From NCBI GenBank assembly GCA_964352905.1, contig CAYGTS010000052.1, positions 1 to 16,437 on the forward strand: 16,437 nt of DNA, written 5' to 3'. The DNA is from CAYGTS01 sp964352905 (GTDB lineage Bacteria; Pseudomonadota; Gammaproteobacteria; JAHCLG01). Under the pieces are notes generated by a model that was not told where the DNA came from, did not search any database, and saw only the letters and a program-made list of their open reading frames with translations. Both the position numbers and the translations under genes were made by a program. Below, one piece after another: positions 1 to 8,525 of this stretch. Each line of letters opens with the position of its first letter. Positions within the stretch are counted from its first letter, which is position 1.

Positions 1-2971
1 AACTTTTTAATTGTTCAACAGCCAGTGTGCCCATAAAGGCACTGCCAGCCGTGCTTGCCAATTGCGAACTTAAACTGGGCACGCTTGCAACCGGACTGAA
101 AAAACGCGCGCGCTGTGTTTGTGTCACTGTCACGCTGCAAGGTGCTTGCGGTACTGCAAGGGGATAGCCACCAAAATTACTCGGGCAACCCGCAATATCG
201 GTGCTCAGTGTTTGATTGCCAAGTTGCAAGTGTTGCAGCTGTGTTGCCGGCAAACTTTGGCACAGCGCATTAGCATCACCTGCTGCAACTGGCATCGCCT
301 CAAAATAAACAGCCGTTAAATTGCTCGCCTCTGGTTGATAATTAATCATGCGTTGTCTGTCGATATTAGCGTGTCCTAAATCCGCCGCGGGCACACCCGG
401 AATTAAGGTGCTTGCAAGCGTTGTTAAGATCTGACTTGTGACATGGGGATTAGCATTGGCAATCAATACCTGTAACGCTGATCCCGGTAAACGCTCAATC
501 AATGCAACCATCGCAGGATCTGTTGCCTCCGTTGCCGTCATATTAAGTTCGGTTAAACCCTGTGGATGAATTAATCGCGCAAGATCACTGACATTGTCTT
601 GTAACGGGTTACCTGCAATATTAAGCTTGGTGACATTTAAGAAAAATAATTGCTGCGCTAATTCAGGAAGAACGCTTGCAGGCAAATCAAGCATGCTGAG
701 ATCGAGTGTTGGTAAGGCTTGGTTAGCTGCAATCATGGCCGCAAAACTTGCCATTAAATCCTGCGCGCTGATTGCGGTCGCACTAACATTTAAAGCCCAT
801 AACCTGCCATGACTCGCATTAAGAATACAGGTAAGCCCCTTGCCGCTGATCCGCGTGCCAGCAATCGATAATCCCGTTAAAGGGATCATCGCTGGCAAGC
901 TTTCACACAATTGATCATCAATGCGAAAATTATCGCCGATCGCCACTTCAGCCCGCGCACAGGCTAGCAGCATCGCCGCACCATCACTAGAGAAAATATT
1001 CTCATTCACATCAAGTCGCGTAACAGAGCTGTTGCATACCGCTGGCCCAATCGCTTGCATGTTGAAATCACTAAGCCGTGTCTTAGCATAATCAACTCTC
1101 GTTAAGTTTTGATTCATCATTAAACAATCGGCGGCAGCACTCATATTACTCACCGATAAATCATTGCCACTCAAGCTAAGCGATTGCCAGGGGCTACTCG
1201 CACACTGCTGATGAATAAAATCAATCGCAGCAGGCGCTAACTGCGTATCGCTTAAATCGAGAGCCGTTAATTTATACGCATACGGTAAAATCTTTTTCAG
1301 CGTGGCTAAACTGATTTCATAACCACTCACGGTTAATTGTTGTAAATCGCTCACTTGATCGGGAGTTAGTGTGCTTAATAACACATCAGCCTGCGCTATA
1401 TTATCAAGGGTGAGCGCCGTCATGTGCTCGGGTAAGGCTTGTGCAAGAGTAACTAAATCTTGCGTTGCAAATTGTAAATTCGCGATCACCACCTCGGTGA
1501 CATTCGTGCCCGCAATAAAACTGGAAAGGATATACGCTTGCTCAGAGCTCACTTCAACAGGTTTTGTACTGCCTAAAATAAGGGTATTAACCTTACTTAA
1601 ATCAACGTGCTGTGCAATCGTGCTAAACACTTTTTCTAAATCGGCTAAGCACCAATGCGCCCACGCTTGCTGACTAAAATCAAATTCGCTTAACGGGCCG
1701 TGTTTTGCGATTTGCGTGATTTCCGTGATTAATTGCGAAGGGGTGCGCTGATAGCGTAATAATTGCGTTAAGGCAGATTGCCCTCTATGATTATAACGTT
1801 CATAAGCATAACCTGCCCCCGTCACATGGCAACGATAATTACCTGCAACTTCTGAATATTGCCAAACACCGGCCTGATTTTTACACTGCTGCGCGGTAGT
1901 TTCAAAATCACGCCATTGCATTAATTTGTAAATAAATAAACGCCACAATTGCGCTTTTGAATAAAAATGGAAAACCACACGCAACGCATTAAACGCCATT
2001 TGGGTCATCGGATTTTGATGCAAGTTATAAAAATACGAAACCATGTTCGCAATGGGGCAAGCAAGCTGTTGTTGCCAAATAAATTCACGCGCGCCTTTAA
2101 CATGCGCTAACGTTTGATCGGGATGTTGCGCTAATTGCGCTAACGCCATTAAGGCGTGTAAGCGGGTTATTTTATTCGGATCTTGTGCTTTACTTAATAA
2201 AGTATTCAGATAATGTTTTTTTTGCACATCACTTAAATGCCCGTTATATTCTAATTCATGCAAACAATCACGGATTGACAGCGAATAAGTATCACGAATT
2301 GCTATGATTTCGCCTGTCTCATCGCGCACAATATTACCTGGCGTTAATAAATGTTGACGAGTAAACGTGTGATAAACAGCATAACCTAGCGTTGTACCAC
2401 CAGCCACACCGGCTGCAATCACAGGTGGCCAAAAACTTGCCCAAGCAGGAATGTCGCCATTACTCATATTTGCCAACAGGGCCGCGCCATGATCTGGCGA
2501 AAAGTTATTTGAAAAACCCAGTAATCGCCAACCCGCAGCATCGTTATAATGACTGTTAGGATGAAGACGAAAATTTGCAGCACCGTAAAACGTCGCACCC
2601 GATAAAATCGCAGGCCAACCAACTTCAGTAAAAATTGCAGCAAAATTTGCAAAGCGATTAACCGCATAAACAACCGTGTGGCTGCGCGTTGAATTCGTTA
2701 TCGCAAAAACCGGTGTGCGTGTCCAGGTAGAAGGTGTTTCACTGCCTGAGCAAAAACGGATCCCCGTTAATACAGTGCGCTGCAGGGGTTGATAAAGAAT
2801 ATTAAATTGCACGGGATGACGATTGGGTGCGGTTATTTCTGCTGATTCATCAACGCCAGGGGGATCTTCTGCGCTGTTATTAGTGTTATAAACCGCAACT
2901 AAGGAGATTGCAGTTTCATCAGGATCAAGCAAGCGCTTATGAACAGGATCCTTGCGAAACTTATGACACAT
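1..2971 (-). CDS. Large leucine-rich-repeat protein, C-terminus beyond window
   Basis: Translating the minus strand from the ATG at 2971 gives 990 codons without a stop, so the gene continues past base 1. An AAGGA ribosome site lies 9 bases upstream. Residues 1-180 are a polar region I do not recognise. Residues 182-203 (starting PPVIAAGVAGG) form one hydrophobic, glycine-rich stretch that could span a membrane. Residues about 205-450 look helical and carry no known motif. From about 460 to 915 there are irregular leucine-rich repeats of the LxxLxLxxN/D type, for example LTALDLSDTQL, WQSLSLSGNDLS, VTRLDVNENIFS and VTKLNIAGNPLQ, followed by a Ser/Thr/Pro-rich tail. Such repeats bind proteins. 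In intracellular bacteria proteins of this kind are often secreted effectors, but no export signal is visible at the N-terminus and the C-terminus is not in the window. The reading frame is certain; the biological role is inference. Confidence 0.85.
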   Translation of the reverse strand, partial: MCHKFRKDPVHKRLLDPDETAISLVAVYNTNNSAEDPPGVDESAEITAPNRHPVQFNILYQPLQRTVLTGIRFCSGSETPSTWTRTPVFAITNSTRSHTVVYAVNRFANFAAIFTEVGWPAILSGATFYGAANFRLHPNSHYNDAAGWRLLGFSNNFSPDHGAALLANMSNGDIPAWASFWPPVIAAGVAGGTTLGYAVYHTFTRQHLLTPGNIVRDETGEIIAIRDTYSLSIRDCLHELEYNGHLSDVQKKHYLNTLLSKAQDPNKITRLHALMALAQLAQHPDQTLAHVKGAREFIWQQQLACPIANMVSYFYNLHQNPMTQMAFNALRVVFHFYSKAQLWRLFIYKLMQWRDFETTAQQCKNQAGVWQYSEVAGNYRCHVTGAGYAYERYNHRGQSALTQLLRYQRTPSQLITEITQIAKHGPLSEFDFSQQAWAHWCLADLEKVFSTIAQHVDLSKVNTLILGSTKPVEVSSEQAYILSSFIAGTNVTEVVIANLQFATQDLVTLAQALPEHMTALTLDNIAQADVLLSTLTPDQVSDLQQLTVSGYEISLATLKKILPYAYKLTALDLSDTQLAPAAIDFIHQQCASSPWQSLSLSGNDLSVSNMSAAADCLMMNQNLTRVDYAKTRLSDFNMQAIGPAVCNSSVTRLDVNENIFSSDGAAMLLACARAEVAIGDNFRIDDQLCESLPAMIPLTGLSIAGTRISGKGLTCILNASHGRLWALNVSATAISAQDLMASFAAMIAANQALPTLDLSMLDLPASVLPELAQQLFFLNVTKLNIAGNPLQDNVSDLARLIHPQGLTELNMTATEATDPAMVALIERLPGSALQVLIANANPHVTSQILTTLASTLIPGVPAADLGHANIDRQRMINYQPEASNLTAVYFEAMPVAAGDANALCQSLPATQLQHLQLGNQTLSTDIAGCPSNFGGYPLAVPQAPCSVTVTQTQRARFFSPVASVPSLSSQLASTAGSAFMGTLAVEQLKS

Positions 2972-3102
2972 TATCCGTATTCCTTATCACATCTACGACA
3001 CTTTGTTATTTCCCCGGCTAGTCATGCTGACTTGCACTTCCTTTATTTGATCGAAGGGTTAAGCTGTTTTGGAAATTAAATAATACAATTTAATTAAGAT
3101 GA

Positions 3103-3131
3103 ATTATAAAACGCTTACATTTTTTTTGCAA
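3103..3131 (-). promoter_or_regulatory. Sigma-70-type promoter for the LRR gene
   Basis: On the minus strand a -35 box TTGCAA (3131-3126) is followed by a 17-base spacer and a consensus -10 box TATAAT (3108-3103). Transcription would start near 3096, leaving a leader of about 125 bases before the ATG at 2971. No other gene on this strand could use it. Confidence 0.5.
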
Positions 3132-3348
3132 TAAGTAAAAACGCTTTTTTATAAAAAAGTGATCAAATGCATTTGCTGCAAAAAATAAAATTGCAAAATA
3201 TTTAGCCTGTGAAATTACCCAGGGTAAATTGATAGCCTAAATTTGGCTAATGAATTTGATAGAGGAATTTTAGCCTAGGGATTTAAGCTATTTTTATAGG
3301 GTATATTTTGAGATAATTAACTACTTGCTAACACACTTTTAGCCAAAC

Positions 3349-3381
3349 AAAAAAACCACAGTAATTCCGCTATTACTGTGG
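3349..3381 (-). terminator. Rho-independent terminator of the small coiled-coil gene
   Basis: The arms CCACAGTAAT (3356-3365) and ATTACTGTGG (3372-3381) pair perfectly over 10 bases around a 6-base loop. On the minus strand the stem is followed directly by seven T (3355-3349). It lies about 130 bases after the stop of the minus-strand gene ending at 3512. The roughly 540 bases between 2972 and 3511 otherwise hold only the LRR promoter and AT-rich DNA. Confidence 0.8.
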
Positions 3382-3511
3382 CAAAGATGTAAGTGAAACA
3401 GATCTATAAGTTTCTTATTCTCAGATCGGCACCACTCACATTAGTCGCAATATATACCCATCGGACATCAAGATGCGACTTTTAGCATCCCATCTTGCTA
3501 CATTATGCTTT

Positions 3512-3709
3512 TTACCCTAACTCACTCGACGTTGGCTTATGACAAGATTGCTTATCCTGCAATTTTGTTAAATTCAAATTCATTTCTGCCTGCAATAATC
3601 TCTCTTGTAATTGCGTAATTTTTGTTAAATGTTCATCAATTTTTCTTTGCACAAGTTGCAGCTTTTGATCAACAACATTAACGTCCTCGTTAAACAATTT
3701 ATCTGACAT
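3512..3709 (-). CDS. Small coiled-coil protein, divergent from XRE regulator
   Basis: This encodes a 65-residue charged protein with no recognised family. Residues about 12-50 have a heptad-like spacing of Leu/Ile/Val and should form a helix or coiled coil; the end is polar. A strong ribosome site, GAGGAAG, sits just before the ATG and a good terminator follows at 3381-3349, so the gene is probably real despite its size. Its core, HLTKITQLQ, resembles HLAEITLLQ in the 60-residue protein at 4394-4576, which suggests that the two are paralogues. It is transcribed away from the XRE regulator across a shared 120-base promoter region, a layout usual for a regulator and its target. Function is unknown. 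Confidence 0.65.
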   Translation of the reverse strand: MSDKLFNEDVNVVDQKLQLVQRKIDEHLTKITQLQERLLQAEMNLNLTKLQDKQSCHKPTSSELG

Positions 3710-3738
3710 AACTTCCTCATTAGAACAGTAAGTTAGCC

Positions 3739-3797
3739 CGCTTAGTATGTATAAAGTAGGCTATAATTAGGTTAAGCAAATACAGCTTATATGCTGT
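3739..3797. promoter_or_regulatory. Divergent promoter region with candidate XRE operator
   Basis: Between the two divergent genes there is a plus-strand TATAAT at 3762-3767, with only a weak -35, and a minus-strand TATACA preceded by TTAACC at 16 bases. An inverted repeat ACAGC-N6-GCTGT lies at 3782-3797, close to the predicted plus-strand start, and has the size of a Cro/CI-type operator. Binding by the XRE protein is inferred only from position and shape. Confidence 0.35.
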
Positions 3798-3831
3798 GGT
3801 GTTGTTGCTATCATAACTCATACTTACGCCC

Positions 3832-4083
3832 ATGAAAAATCCACATTTAATTGCTCTTGGCAAAAAAATTAGATCGCTTCGCATTGCTAAAGATTTTACT
3901 CAAGAGTCTTTTGCCGATGCCGTTGATCTTCACCCTGTCTACTATGGTCGCGTTGAACGTGGTGAATGTAATATTTCGCTGGTTAAACTCATTGTTATTG
4001 CCAAAAAATTAAAAGTCCCGATTAGTGAGCTTGTGAGTGATATCGATAAAAAAATAGTCACCCAAAACAAGCGCGCTAATTAG
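3832..4083 (+). CDS. XRE-family helix-turn-helix transcriptional regulator
   Basis: This 83-residue protein is essentially a single Cro/C1-type helix-turn-helix domain. Residues 8-66 follow the family pattern: GKKIRSLR (first helix), FTQESFADAVDLHPVYYGRVERG (helices 2-3, with the usual TQ..FA and the E-RG turn), then NISLVKLIVIAKKLKVPISEL. The remaining 17 residues are a basic tail with no effector domain, so it resembles phage-type or restriction-modification-type control proteins. No good ribosome site precedes the ATG. It lies between two small coiled-coil genes that look alike, one divergent and one downstream, and may control both. A long hairpin follows at 4213-4262. Confidence 0.88.
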   Translation: MKNPHLIALGKKIRSLRIAKDFTQESFADAVDLHPVYYGRVERGECNISLVKLIVIAKKLKVPISELVSDIDKKIVTQNKRAN

Positions 4084-4212
4084 AATTCATGCCAAATATC
4101 AATCAAATATTTATTTCATATAGTTTATAACTTACCTACGAAGAACACTGTAACAGCTTAATAATCACAAAAGAACACCGATCGATTTTAAGGATTTATG
4201 ACGCTATCAATT

Positions 4213-4262
4213 TCATCCATCAAATTCATACAACATAAATGCTGTATGAATTTGATCGATGA
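4213..4262 (+). terminator. Long hairpin after the XRE gene, possible terminator
   Basis: Arms 4213-4232 and 4243-4262 pair over 20 bases with a single C-C mismatch; the inner 14 pairs (ATCAAATTCATACA / TGTATGAATTTGAT) are perfect, around a 10-base loop. Four T follow, a weak tail for a terminator. The length and near-perfection could equally mark a protein binding site or a small palindromic repeat. Confidence 0.4.
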
Positions 4263-4281
4263 TTTTCCTTGATGAATTTTA

Positions 4282-4309
4282 TTGACGAAAAAGTGCTAAA
4301 AACTATTGT
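4282..4309 (+). promoter_or_regulatory. Candidate promoter for the downstream coiled-coil gene
   Basis: TTGACG at 4282-4287 matches the -35 consensus at five of six positions, followed by 16 bases and TATTGT at 4304-4309. This lies downstream of the long hairpin, so the small gene at 4394, and perhaps the MFS gene after it, would have its own start. Confidence 0.4.
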
Positions 4310-4393
4310 ATTAGATCAGCAATGAATTTGTGGTTAGATAAGCGACTCGTTTGTATTTACTGTCACAATATAATCACTTTAGGGAATAGCATT

Positions 4394-4576
4394 ATGGATC
4401 AACAGCAACACATTCAAGCTTCTATTGTCAAACATCTAGCAGAAATCACACTATTACAGCAGCAAATTGCCGAGGAAGAAGAAAAACTGTTATTCTGTCT
4501 TAAGCAAGAACGGCAATTACTAAAAATCATTCACAACGATCAACTCGAAAAAAGGGAAAGTCTGGATCGAGACTAA
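4394..4576 (+). CDS. Small coiled-coil protein, paralogue of the 3512-3709 protein
   Basis: This encodes 60 residues starting MDQQQH. An upstream in-frame ATG at 4322 exists but has no ribosome site, whereas AGGGA lies 8 bases before the ATG at 4394, and similarity to the other small protein also starts here. Residues about 8-45 are rich in Leu, Ile, Gln and Glu with an acidic EEEE stretch, a likely coiled coil. Its HLAEITLLQ segment matches HLTKITQLQ of the divergent protein at 3709-3512. The stop is 33 bases before the MFS gene, so the two may be co-transcribed. No function is recognised. Confidence 0.6.
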   Translation: MDQQQHIQASIVKHLAEITLLQQQIAEEEEKLLFCLKQERQLLKIIHNDQLEKRESLDRD

Positions 4577-4609
4577 GCTTTGAGCACAAACAAATGAGGT
4601 ATCAATAAA

Positions 4610-5818
4610 ATGATTCTATCGCGCCAATCGATAACTGTCCTCATTAGCATGGCATGCTTTTTTTATTCGATCATGCAACTGAGTATTCTTAACACCTTAA
4701 GCACGACATTAATTACTCACTTTGATTTAACAAGTACGCAATACGCATGGTTTTCTGCGAGTTTTCTTTACGCACTTTGCCTCAGCTTATTGCCAGCCGG
4801 TGTATTGTTAGATCGCTTTGCCACAAAACCTATTTTAGTTGGCGCGCTCATTTTATTGATTACGACCAATATAGTATTTTTAATCACTGATAGCTTTATG
4901 TTAGGCATTGTTTATCGCCTCAGTGCAGGCATGTTTAATGCGGTTGCATTTTTAGCCATGCTCAAAACAATCCGTTTGGCCTTTCCACAAAAAATTGATT
5001 TCGTAACCGGCTTCATGATTGCTTTTGGCATGCTCGGTGGTTTTGTTGCTGGTGCACCAATAGCCTATTTGCTAACACGATTAACCTGGCAAACGCTTTT
5101 TTATTTACTGGATGGGCTTGGTATTGTCTTTGCGATAGTTGCACTGGCAAGCTTTCAAGAAATCGCTTTCAGCAAAAAGCCAACTAACCTACAACAATTT
5201 TTTAAGCAGCTTCCTTCCGTCATTACCCAAAAATCGAATCTCTTTTGCGGCAGTTATACTGGTTTACTCAATTTATCGGTTTATATTATTGCCACGATGT
5301 TAGGCAATCTGTTCTTGATTCAGCAATATCATTTATCGCTAGCACAGGCTTCTTTCGTTTCTAGTATGATTTTTATTGGCATTATCATTGGCTCACCATT
5401 AATGGGATGGTTTGCTAATCTTACACAACAAAGAAAAAGCATAATGTTTTTCAGTGGTCTTGGCGCAGTGACGCTTTTATTAATTTTATTACAACATCCA
5501 TCATTCACGCTATTATCACTCAGCCTGCTTTTTTTATTACTTGGCTTCTTTTGTAGCGCGCAAGTATTGAGTTACCCGATTGTTGCGAGCATTAACCGCA
5601 AAGAAGTGGTAAACACCGCGATGAGCTTCATGTTGCTACTGGTTAACAGTATTGCTGCCATCATCCAAACCTTGATTAGCTTGGTTACTTATAACACCGA
5701 TCTTGCAACACTATTTAATAAGGCATTATTACAACAAGCTTTGTATTTTGTGTTACTGGCTTTTTTCATCGCAATGATATTAGCACTTTTTATACGTGAT
5801 AATTCCATTCCTGCATGA
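4610..5818 (+). CDS. Major facilitator superfamily transporter
   Basis: The 402-residue protein is hydrophobic throughout, with about twelve membrane helices in two groups of six, separated by a polar central loop near residues 185-210. This is the usual size and plan of the major facilitator superfamily. Between helices 2 and 3, GVLLDRFATKP fits the family's motif A (GxxxDRxGxKP-like). The first helix group begins directly at the N-terminus. A GAGG ribosome site lies 10 bases before the ATG. The substrate cannot be told from the sequence. The last 29 bases overlap the end of the convergent HD-domain gene, and no terminator separates them. Confidence 0.88.
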   Translation: MILSRQSITVLISMACFFYSIMQLSILNTLSTTLITHFDLTSTQYAWFSASFLYALCLSLLPAGVLLDRFATKPILVGALILLITTNIVFLITDSFMLGIVYRLSAGMFNAVAFLAMLKTIRLAFPQKIDFVTGFMIAFGMLGGFVAGAPIAYLLTRLTWQTLFYLLDGLGIVFAIVALASFQEIAFSKKPTNLQQFFKQLPSVITQKSNLFCGSYTGLLNLSVYIIATMLGNLFLIQQYHLSLAQASFVSSMIFIGIIIGSPLMGWFANLTQQRKSIMFFSGLGAVTLLLILLQHPSFTLLSLSLLFLLLGFFCSAQVLSYPIVASINRKEVVNTAMSFMLLLVNSIAAIIQTLISLVTYNTDLATLFNKALLQQALYFVLLAFFIAMILALFIRDNSIPA

Positions 5819-6431
5819 ACTCAGTTAAAAATAATTCCATAAATTGATGGCGTTTCGCCGCAATTTGTTTGGCTGTTTGGGTATTCATCTTATCTTTCAG
5901 CAGTAATAATTTTTCATAAAAATGATTAATGGTTGTACCTTGATGTTTCTTATACGATTCAAATGAATCATGTAACATCGGTTCAATATGCGGATCATAA
6001 ATCGTGCGATTTTTAAAACCACCATAGCTAAACGTGCGAGCAATCCCAATGGCACCCAAGGCATCTAAGCGATCGGCATCTTGCACAATTTGCCCTTCTA
6101 GGCTTAAAGCTTTTGCGACAACTTTTGCACCTTTGAAAGTAATGTTTTCAATAATATCGAGAATAGCAGTAATTTTTTCTTTACTCAGTCCACTCTGATC
6201 TAAAAAATTTTTTAATAAATTAAAGCGCTCATCATTTTCTGCAAATTTCCAATCAGCCACATCGTGTAATAAGGCAGTGACTTCTACCACCACGACATCA
6301 GCGTTTTCCTGCTCAGCCAAATAACGTGCCATATTAGCCACACGATAAGCGTGCCAAATATCATGTCCTGATTCAAAGCCTTGTAAAGCCGTTTCAATAA
6401 ATGTTTTTGTTTGTTTAATAATGTCATGCAT
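5790..6431 (-). CDS. HD-domain metal-dependent phosphohydrolase, YedJ/YpgQ-like
   Basis: This 213-residue cytoplasmic protein has the metal-binding set of the HD superfamily: His27 (HAYRV), the doublet His56-Asp57 (ALLHDVADWK) and the later Asp118-x-Asp120-Arg121-Leu-Asp123 (QDADRLDALGAIG). The DADRLDALGAIG segment and the following FSYGG are typical of the YedJ/YpgQ group, small enzymes thought to hydrolyse nucleotide phosphates; the true substrate is not known. Length matches the family. The ATG overlaps the stop of the upstream SAH-hydrolase-like gene by 8 bases (ATGCATGA), so translation is probably coupled and the two proteins probably serve one pathway. The 3' end overlaps the convergent MFS gene by 29 bases. 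Confidence 0.88.
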   Translation of the reverse strand: MHDIIKQTKTFIETALQGFESGHDIWHAYRVANMARYLAEQENADVVVVEVTALLHDVADWKFAENDERFNLLKNFLDQSGLSKEKITAILDIIENITFKGAKVVAKALSLEGQIVQDADRLDALGAIGIARTFSYGGFKNRTIYDPHIEPMLHDSFESYKKHQGTTINHFYEKLLLLKDKMNTQTAKQIAAKRHQFMELFLTEFMQEWNYHV

Positions 6432-7563
6432 ATCGATAGCGTCCTGTTAAGTCGTCAGAAAAATAATTTAACCATTTTTCAGCCAGTAATTTTTTCGTGG
6501 CTAAATCGGTTTCAAATAAACCGCGTTGTTTTTTTAATGCTAAAACACGCGGGATTGCCAGCATAATTTCAGCTTGCACTAAGGCTAATGCAGGCCCAAT
6601 GACGGCACCATCAATAAAATTAATCGGCCGTCCTTCTCTCGCTAAATAAAAACTATGTGCGCCATTTTTATAACGCAACAAATGATCGGCCATTTGCTGT
6701 TTTTGATAATATTGATTCATATAGCCTAAATCAAATTCAATGTCTTTTGAACTACAGCTAACCAACAATGCACCTCGACGTAAATAGCTAATATCCTCAC
6801 CTTGGATCGATTGCACACCTGTCGCACCATAAATCACTTCTGCTTCACTTAAGGCTTGTTGCTTATGTGGAATTTGAAAGCCTTCACTTAAGGCATTAAT
6901 GCGCTTAATCGGATCGGTATCATAAACTAATACTGGGCAATGATGGCGCAATAATGAATGCGCAATCCCTCGCCCTACTTTACCAAAACCTAAAACCAGT
7001 GAGCGTTTTCCTTCAATCGGAAAACCAGCTTGTCTTAATACTTTTTCGGTTGAAAATAAACACGAGGAACCCACTAAAAAATCTTCGGTTTCTTTTAACA
7101 CACTCCGCGCCACAGATACAACCGGACAAGCAATCTGATCAAGATGTTGCAAATATTCACGATGCCCCATTTCAGTATCTTCAATGACACCAATAATATG
7201 TTCAGGCAGTGCTTTAGCCTGTGCTAATGCTTTTGCAAAATAACCGCCAATTTCGAGTAAAATCGTTGGTTTTGGATTAGCTTGTTGCAATAACTGGCCA
7301 AGATACTCAGTATCATAAAGCTGAGCTAAAGTCGGCGTAACAATGTTATAACGGCCTTTTAGCTGCTCGTAAGTCACTTGATGAATCGAATACGGGATCG
7401 CAATCACCATCTTGATTTCAGCAATACCCTCAAGTGCTTCGAGCAACTCTGGCCTATCATCTAATAAATGTGTTAATACAATTAATTGAATATCTTGTTT
7501 ACCTACGAGACTTGCAAGTTCTGCAAAATAATCGCCGCGGAATTGCGATAATATATCTCTCAT
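6424..7563 (-). CDS. S-adenosylhomocysteine hydrolase-like NAD-binding protein
   Basis: The 379-residue protein resembles the NAD-binding core of S-adenosyl-L-homocysteine hydrolase. The GFGKVGRG dinucleotide motif is at residues 192-199. Before it, GVIEDTEMGHREY corresponds to the enzyme's GVxEETTTGxxR segment. After it come VYDTDPIKR (ribose-binding acidic end of the second strand), ATGVQSI and, near the end, EGRPINFIDG. It is shorter and more divergent than the true enzyme (about 430-470 residues), and several conserved Thr/Asp positions are replaced, so the reaction may differ. I chose the ATG at 7563 because AGGAGA lies directly upstream; the in-frame ATG at 7581 lacks such a site. It is the middle member of the minus-strand operon. 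Confidence 0.8.
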   Translation of the reverse strand: MRDILSQFRGDYFAELASLVGKQDIQLIVLTHLLDDRPELLEALEGIAEIKMVIAIPYSIHQVTYEQLKGRYNIVTPTLAQLYDTEYLGQLLQQANPKPTILLEIGGYFAKALAQAKALPEHIIGVIEDTEMGHREYLQHLDQIACPVVSVARSVLKETEDFLVGSSCLFSTEKVLRQAGFPIEGKRSLVLGFGKVGRGIAHSLLRHHCPVLVYDTDPIKRINALSEGFQIPHKQQALSEAEVIYGATGVQSIQGEDISYLRRGALLVSCSSKDIEFDLGYMNQYYQKQQMADHLLRYKNGAHSFYLAREGRPINFIDGAVIGPALALVQAEIMLAIPRVLALKKQRGLFETDLATKKLLAEKWLNYFSDDLTGRYRYA

Positions 7564-7604
7564 TATTTTTCTCCTACCCATTTACATGGGTAATGTTATG
7601 CATC

Positions 7605-8525
7605 CTATTCTAGTTGGGAACAAATCCTCACACAACCGTGTAAAAACAAACTGGTATCTGCAAATTTTTTACTATGATTATTTTTTTTATGATTTGGCAT
7701 ATATAACATACGTTGATCTTTATCCGGAATTTCTTTGGTCGGTCGAATCCCTTCACCATAAGCGTACGACTCACTGTGAAAAAATTCAAAACGCAATTGT
7801 CTGATCATTTGATTAATCGGACGATGCGCAATTTTTAAATGATCATAAAATGCTTCACCAAGAAAATGTTTGGTTAACTCGCGCAATTCACGAATATTAT
7901 CGACAATACTAGTTAAATTACGTGATTTAGGAACGGATTCTAATAAACCCGGTGATTTCAGTGAATAATACACAGGCACAGGATTATCCAAACAATAATA
8001 ACTCGGGTGCATGATAGTGGGCACGTAATCTTGCATGCCATACTCATGCAAATAAACTTCCTGTAACGCATCCAGTGGCCCTGCTTGATTATCACCTGTA
8101 GCGGGTATACTGGCAGGCGATCCACCGGTAGCTACAAACGCTAAATGTTTTAGGGTATCAAGCATGTAAGGGTTGGGTTTCAGCCCTTGTGAGGTTAATG
8201 TTTTGGCAAATAATTCCCACACCATATCAAAAACAACGCGACGCCGACCATGATCGGAATGACGCCATCCTTTTATTGCTAAATAACTATGTAAATGATG
8301 CCAAGCTTTATCCTGTTTAATTTTTTCAACCCATGCTTTTGGTAAAAAATACACATCACAATGCCAGTCTGTCGTAAAATTGGGACTCGCTGTAATTTGT
8401 TTGAAAATCGCCCAGTGATCTGTTGAGCGACGTGGCGGTGGAAGTGTCACACCGTAATTGCGTTTTAAGCGTTTATGCGCACTGGTTAGGGTGATAGGCG
8501 GCAACATCGTTAGGGACCCGCGCAC
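7605..8525 (-). CDS. 3' part of a frameshifted gene of unknown function
   Basis: This is an open frame of 306 residues starting at a GTG with no visible ribosome site and overlapping the end of the preceding frame by 53 bases. Its first residues (RGSLTMLPP) continue naturally from the upstream frame's PYSLTAGA, and its composition and codon use are the same, so both are probably parts of one protein of about 450 residues, broken by one extra base near 8520. It contains conserved-looking aromatic and charged stretches such as WHCDVYFLPKAWVEKI and RFEFFHSESYAYGEG, but no family I know. It is 41 bases before the SAH-hydrolase-like gene in the same operon. Alternatives are a sequencing error or two real, translationally overlapping proteins. 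Confidence 0.6.
   Translation of the reverse strand: MRGSLTMLPPITLTSAHKRLKRNYGVTLPPPRRSTDHWAIFKQITASPNFTTDWHCDVYFLPKAWVEKIKQDKAWHHLHSYLAIKGWRHSDHGRRRVVFDMVWELFAKTLTSQGLKPNPYMLDTLKHLAFVATGGSPASIPATGDNQAGPLDALQEVYLHEYGMQDYVPTIMHPSYYCLDNPVPVYYSLKSPGLLESVPKSRNLTSIVDNIRELRELTKHFLGEAFYDHLKIAHRPINQMIRQLRFEFFHSESYAYGEGIRPTKEIPDKDQRMLYMPNHKKNNHSKKFADTSLFLHGCVRICSQLE

Noticed and set aside
119..1673. Plus-strand open frames of 66-100 codons
   Set aside because: They lie opposite the uninterrupted 990-codon minus-strand LRR frame, have no ribosome sites and show shadow composition rich in Cys and Ala.
2464..2673. Minus-strand 69-codon frame
   Set aside because: It is inside the LRR gene in another frame on the same strand.
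7575..7592. Hairpin TACCCAT-TTAC-ATGGGTA before the SAH-hydrolase-like gene as a terminator
   Set aside because: It has a 7-base stem and no T run, and lies inside an operon. It could influence ribosome access, but nothing further supports a regulatory role.
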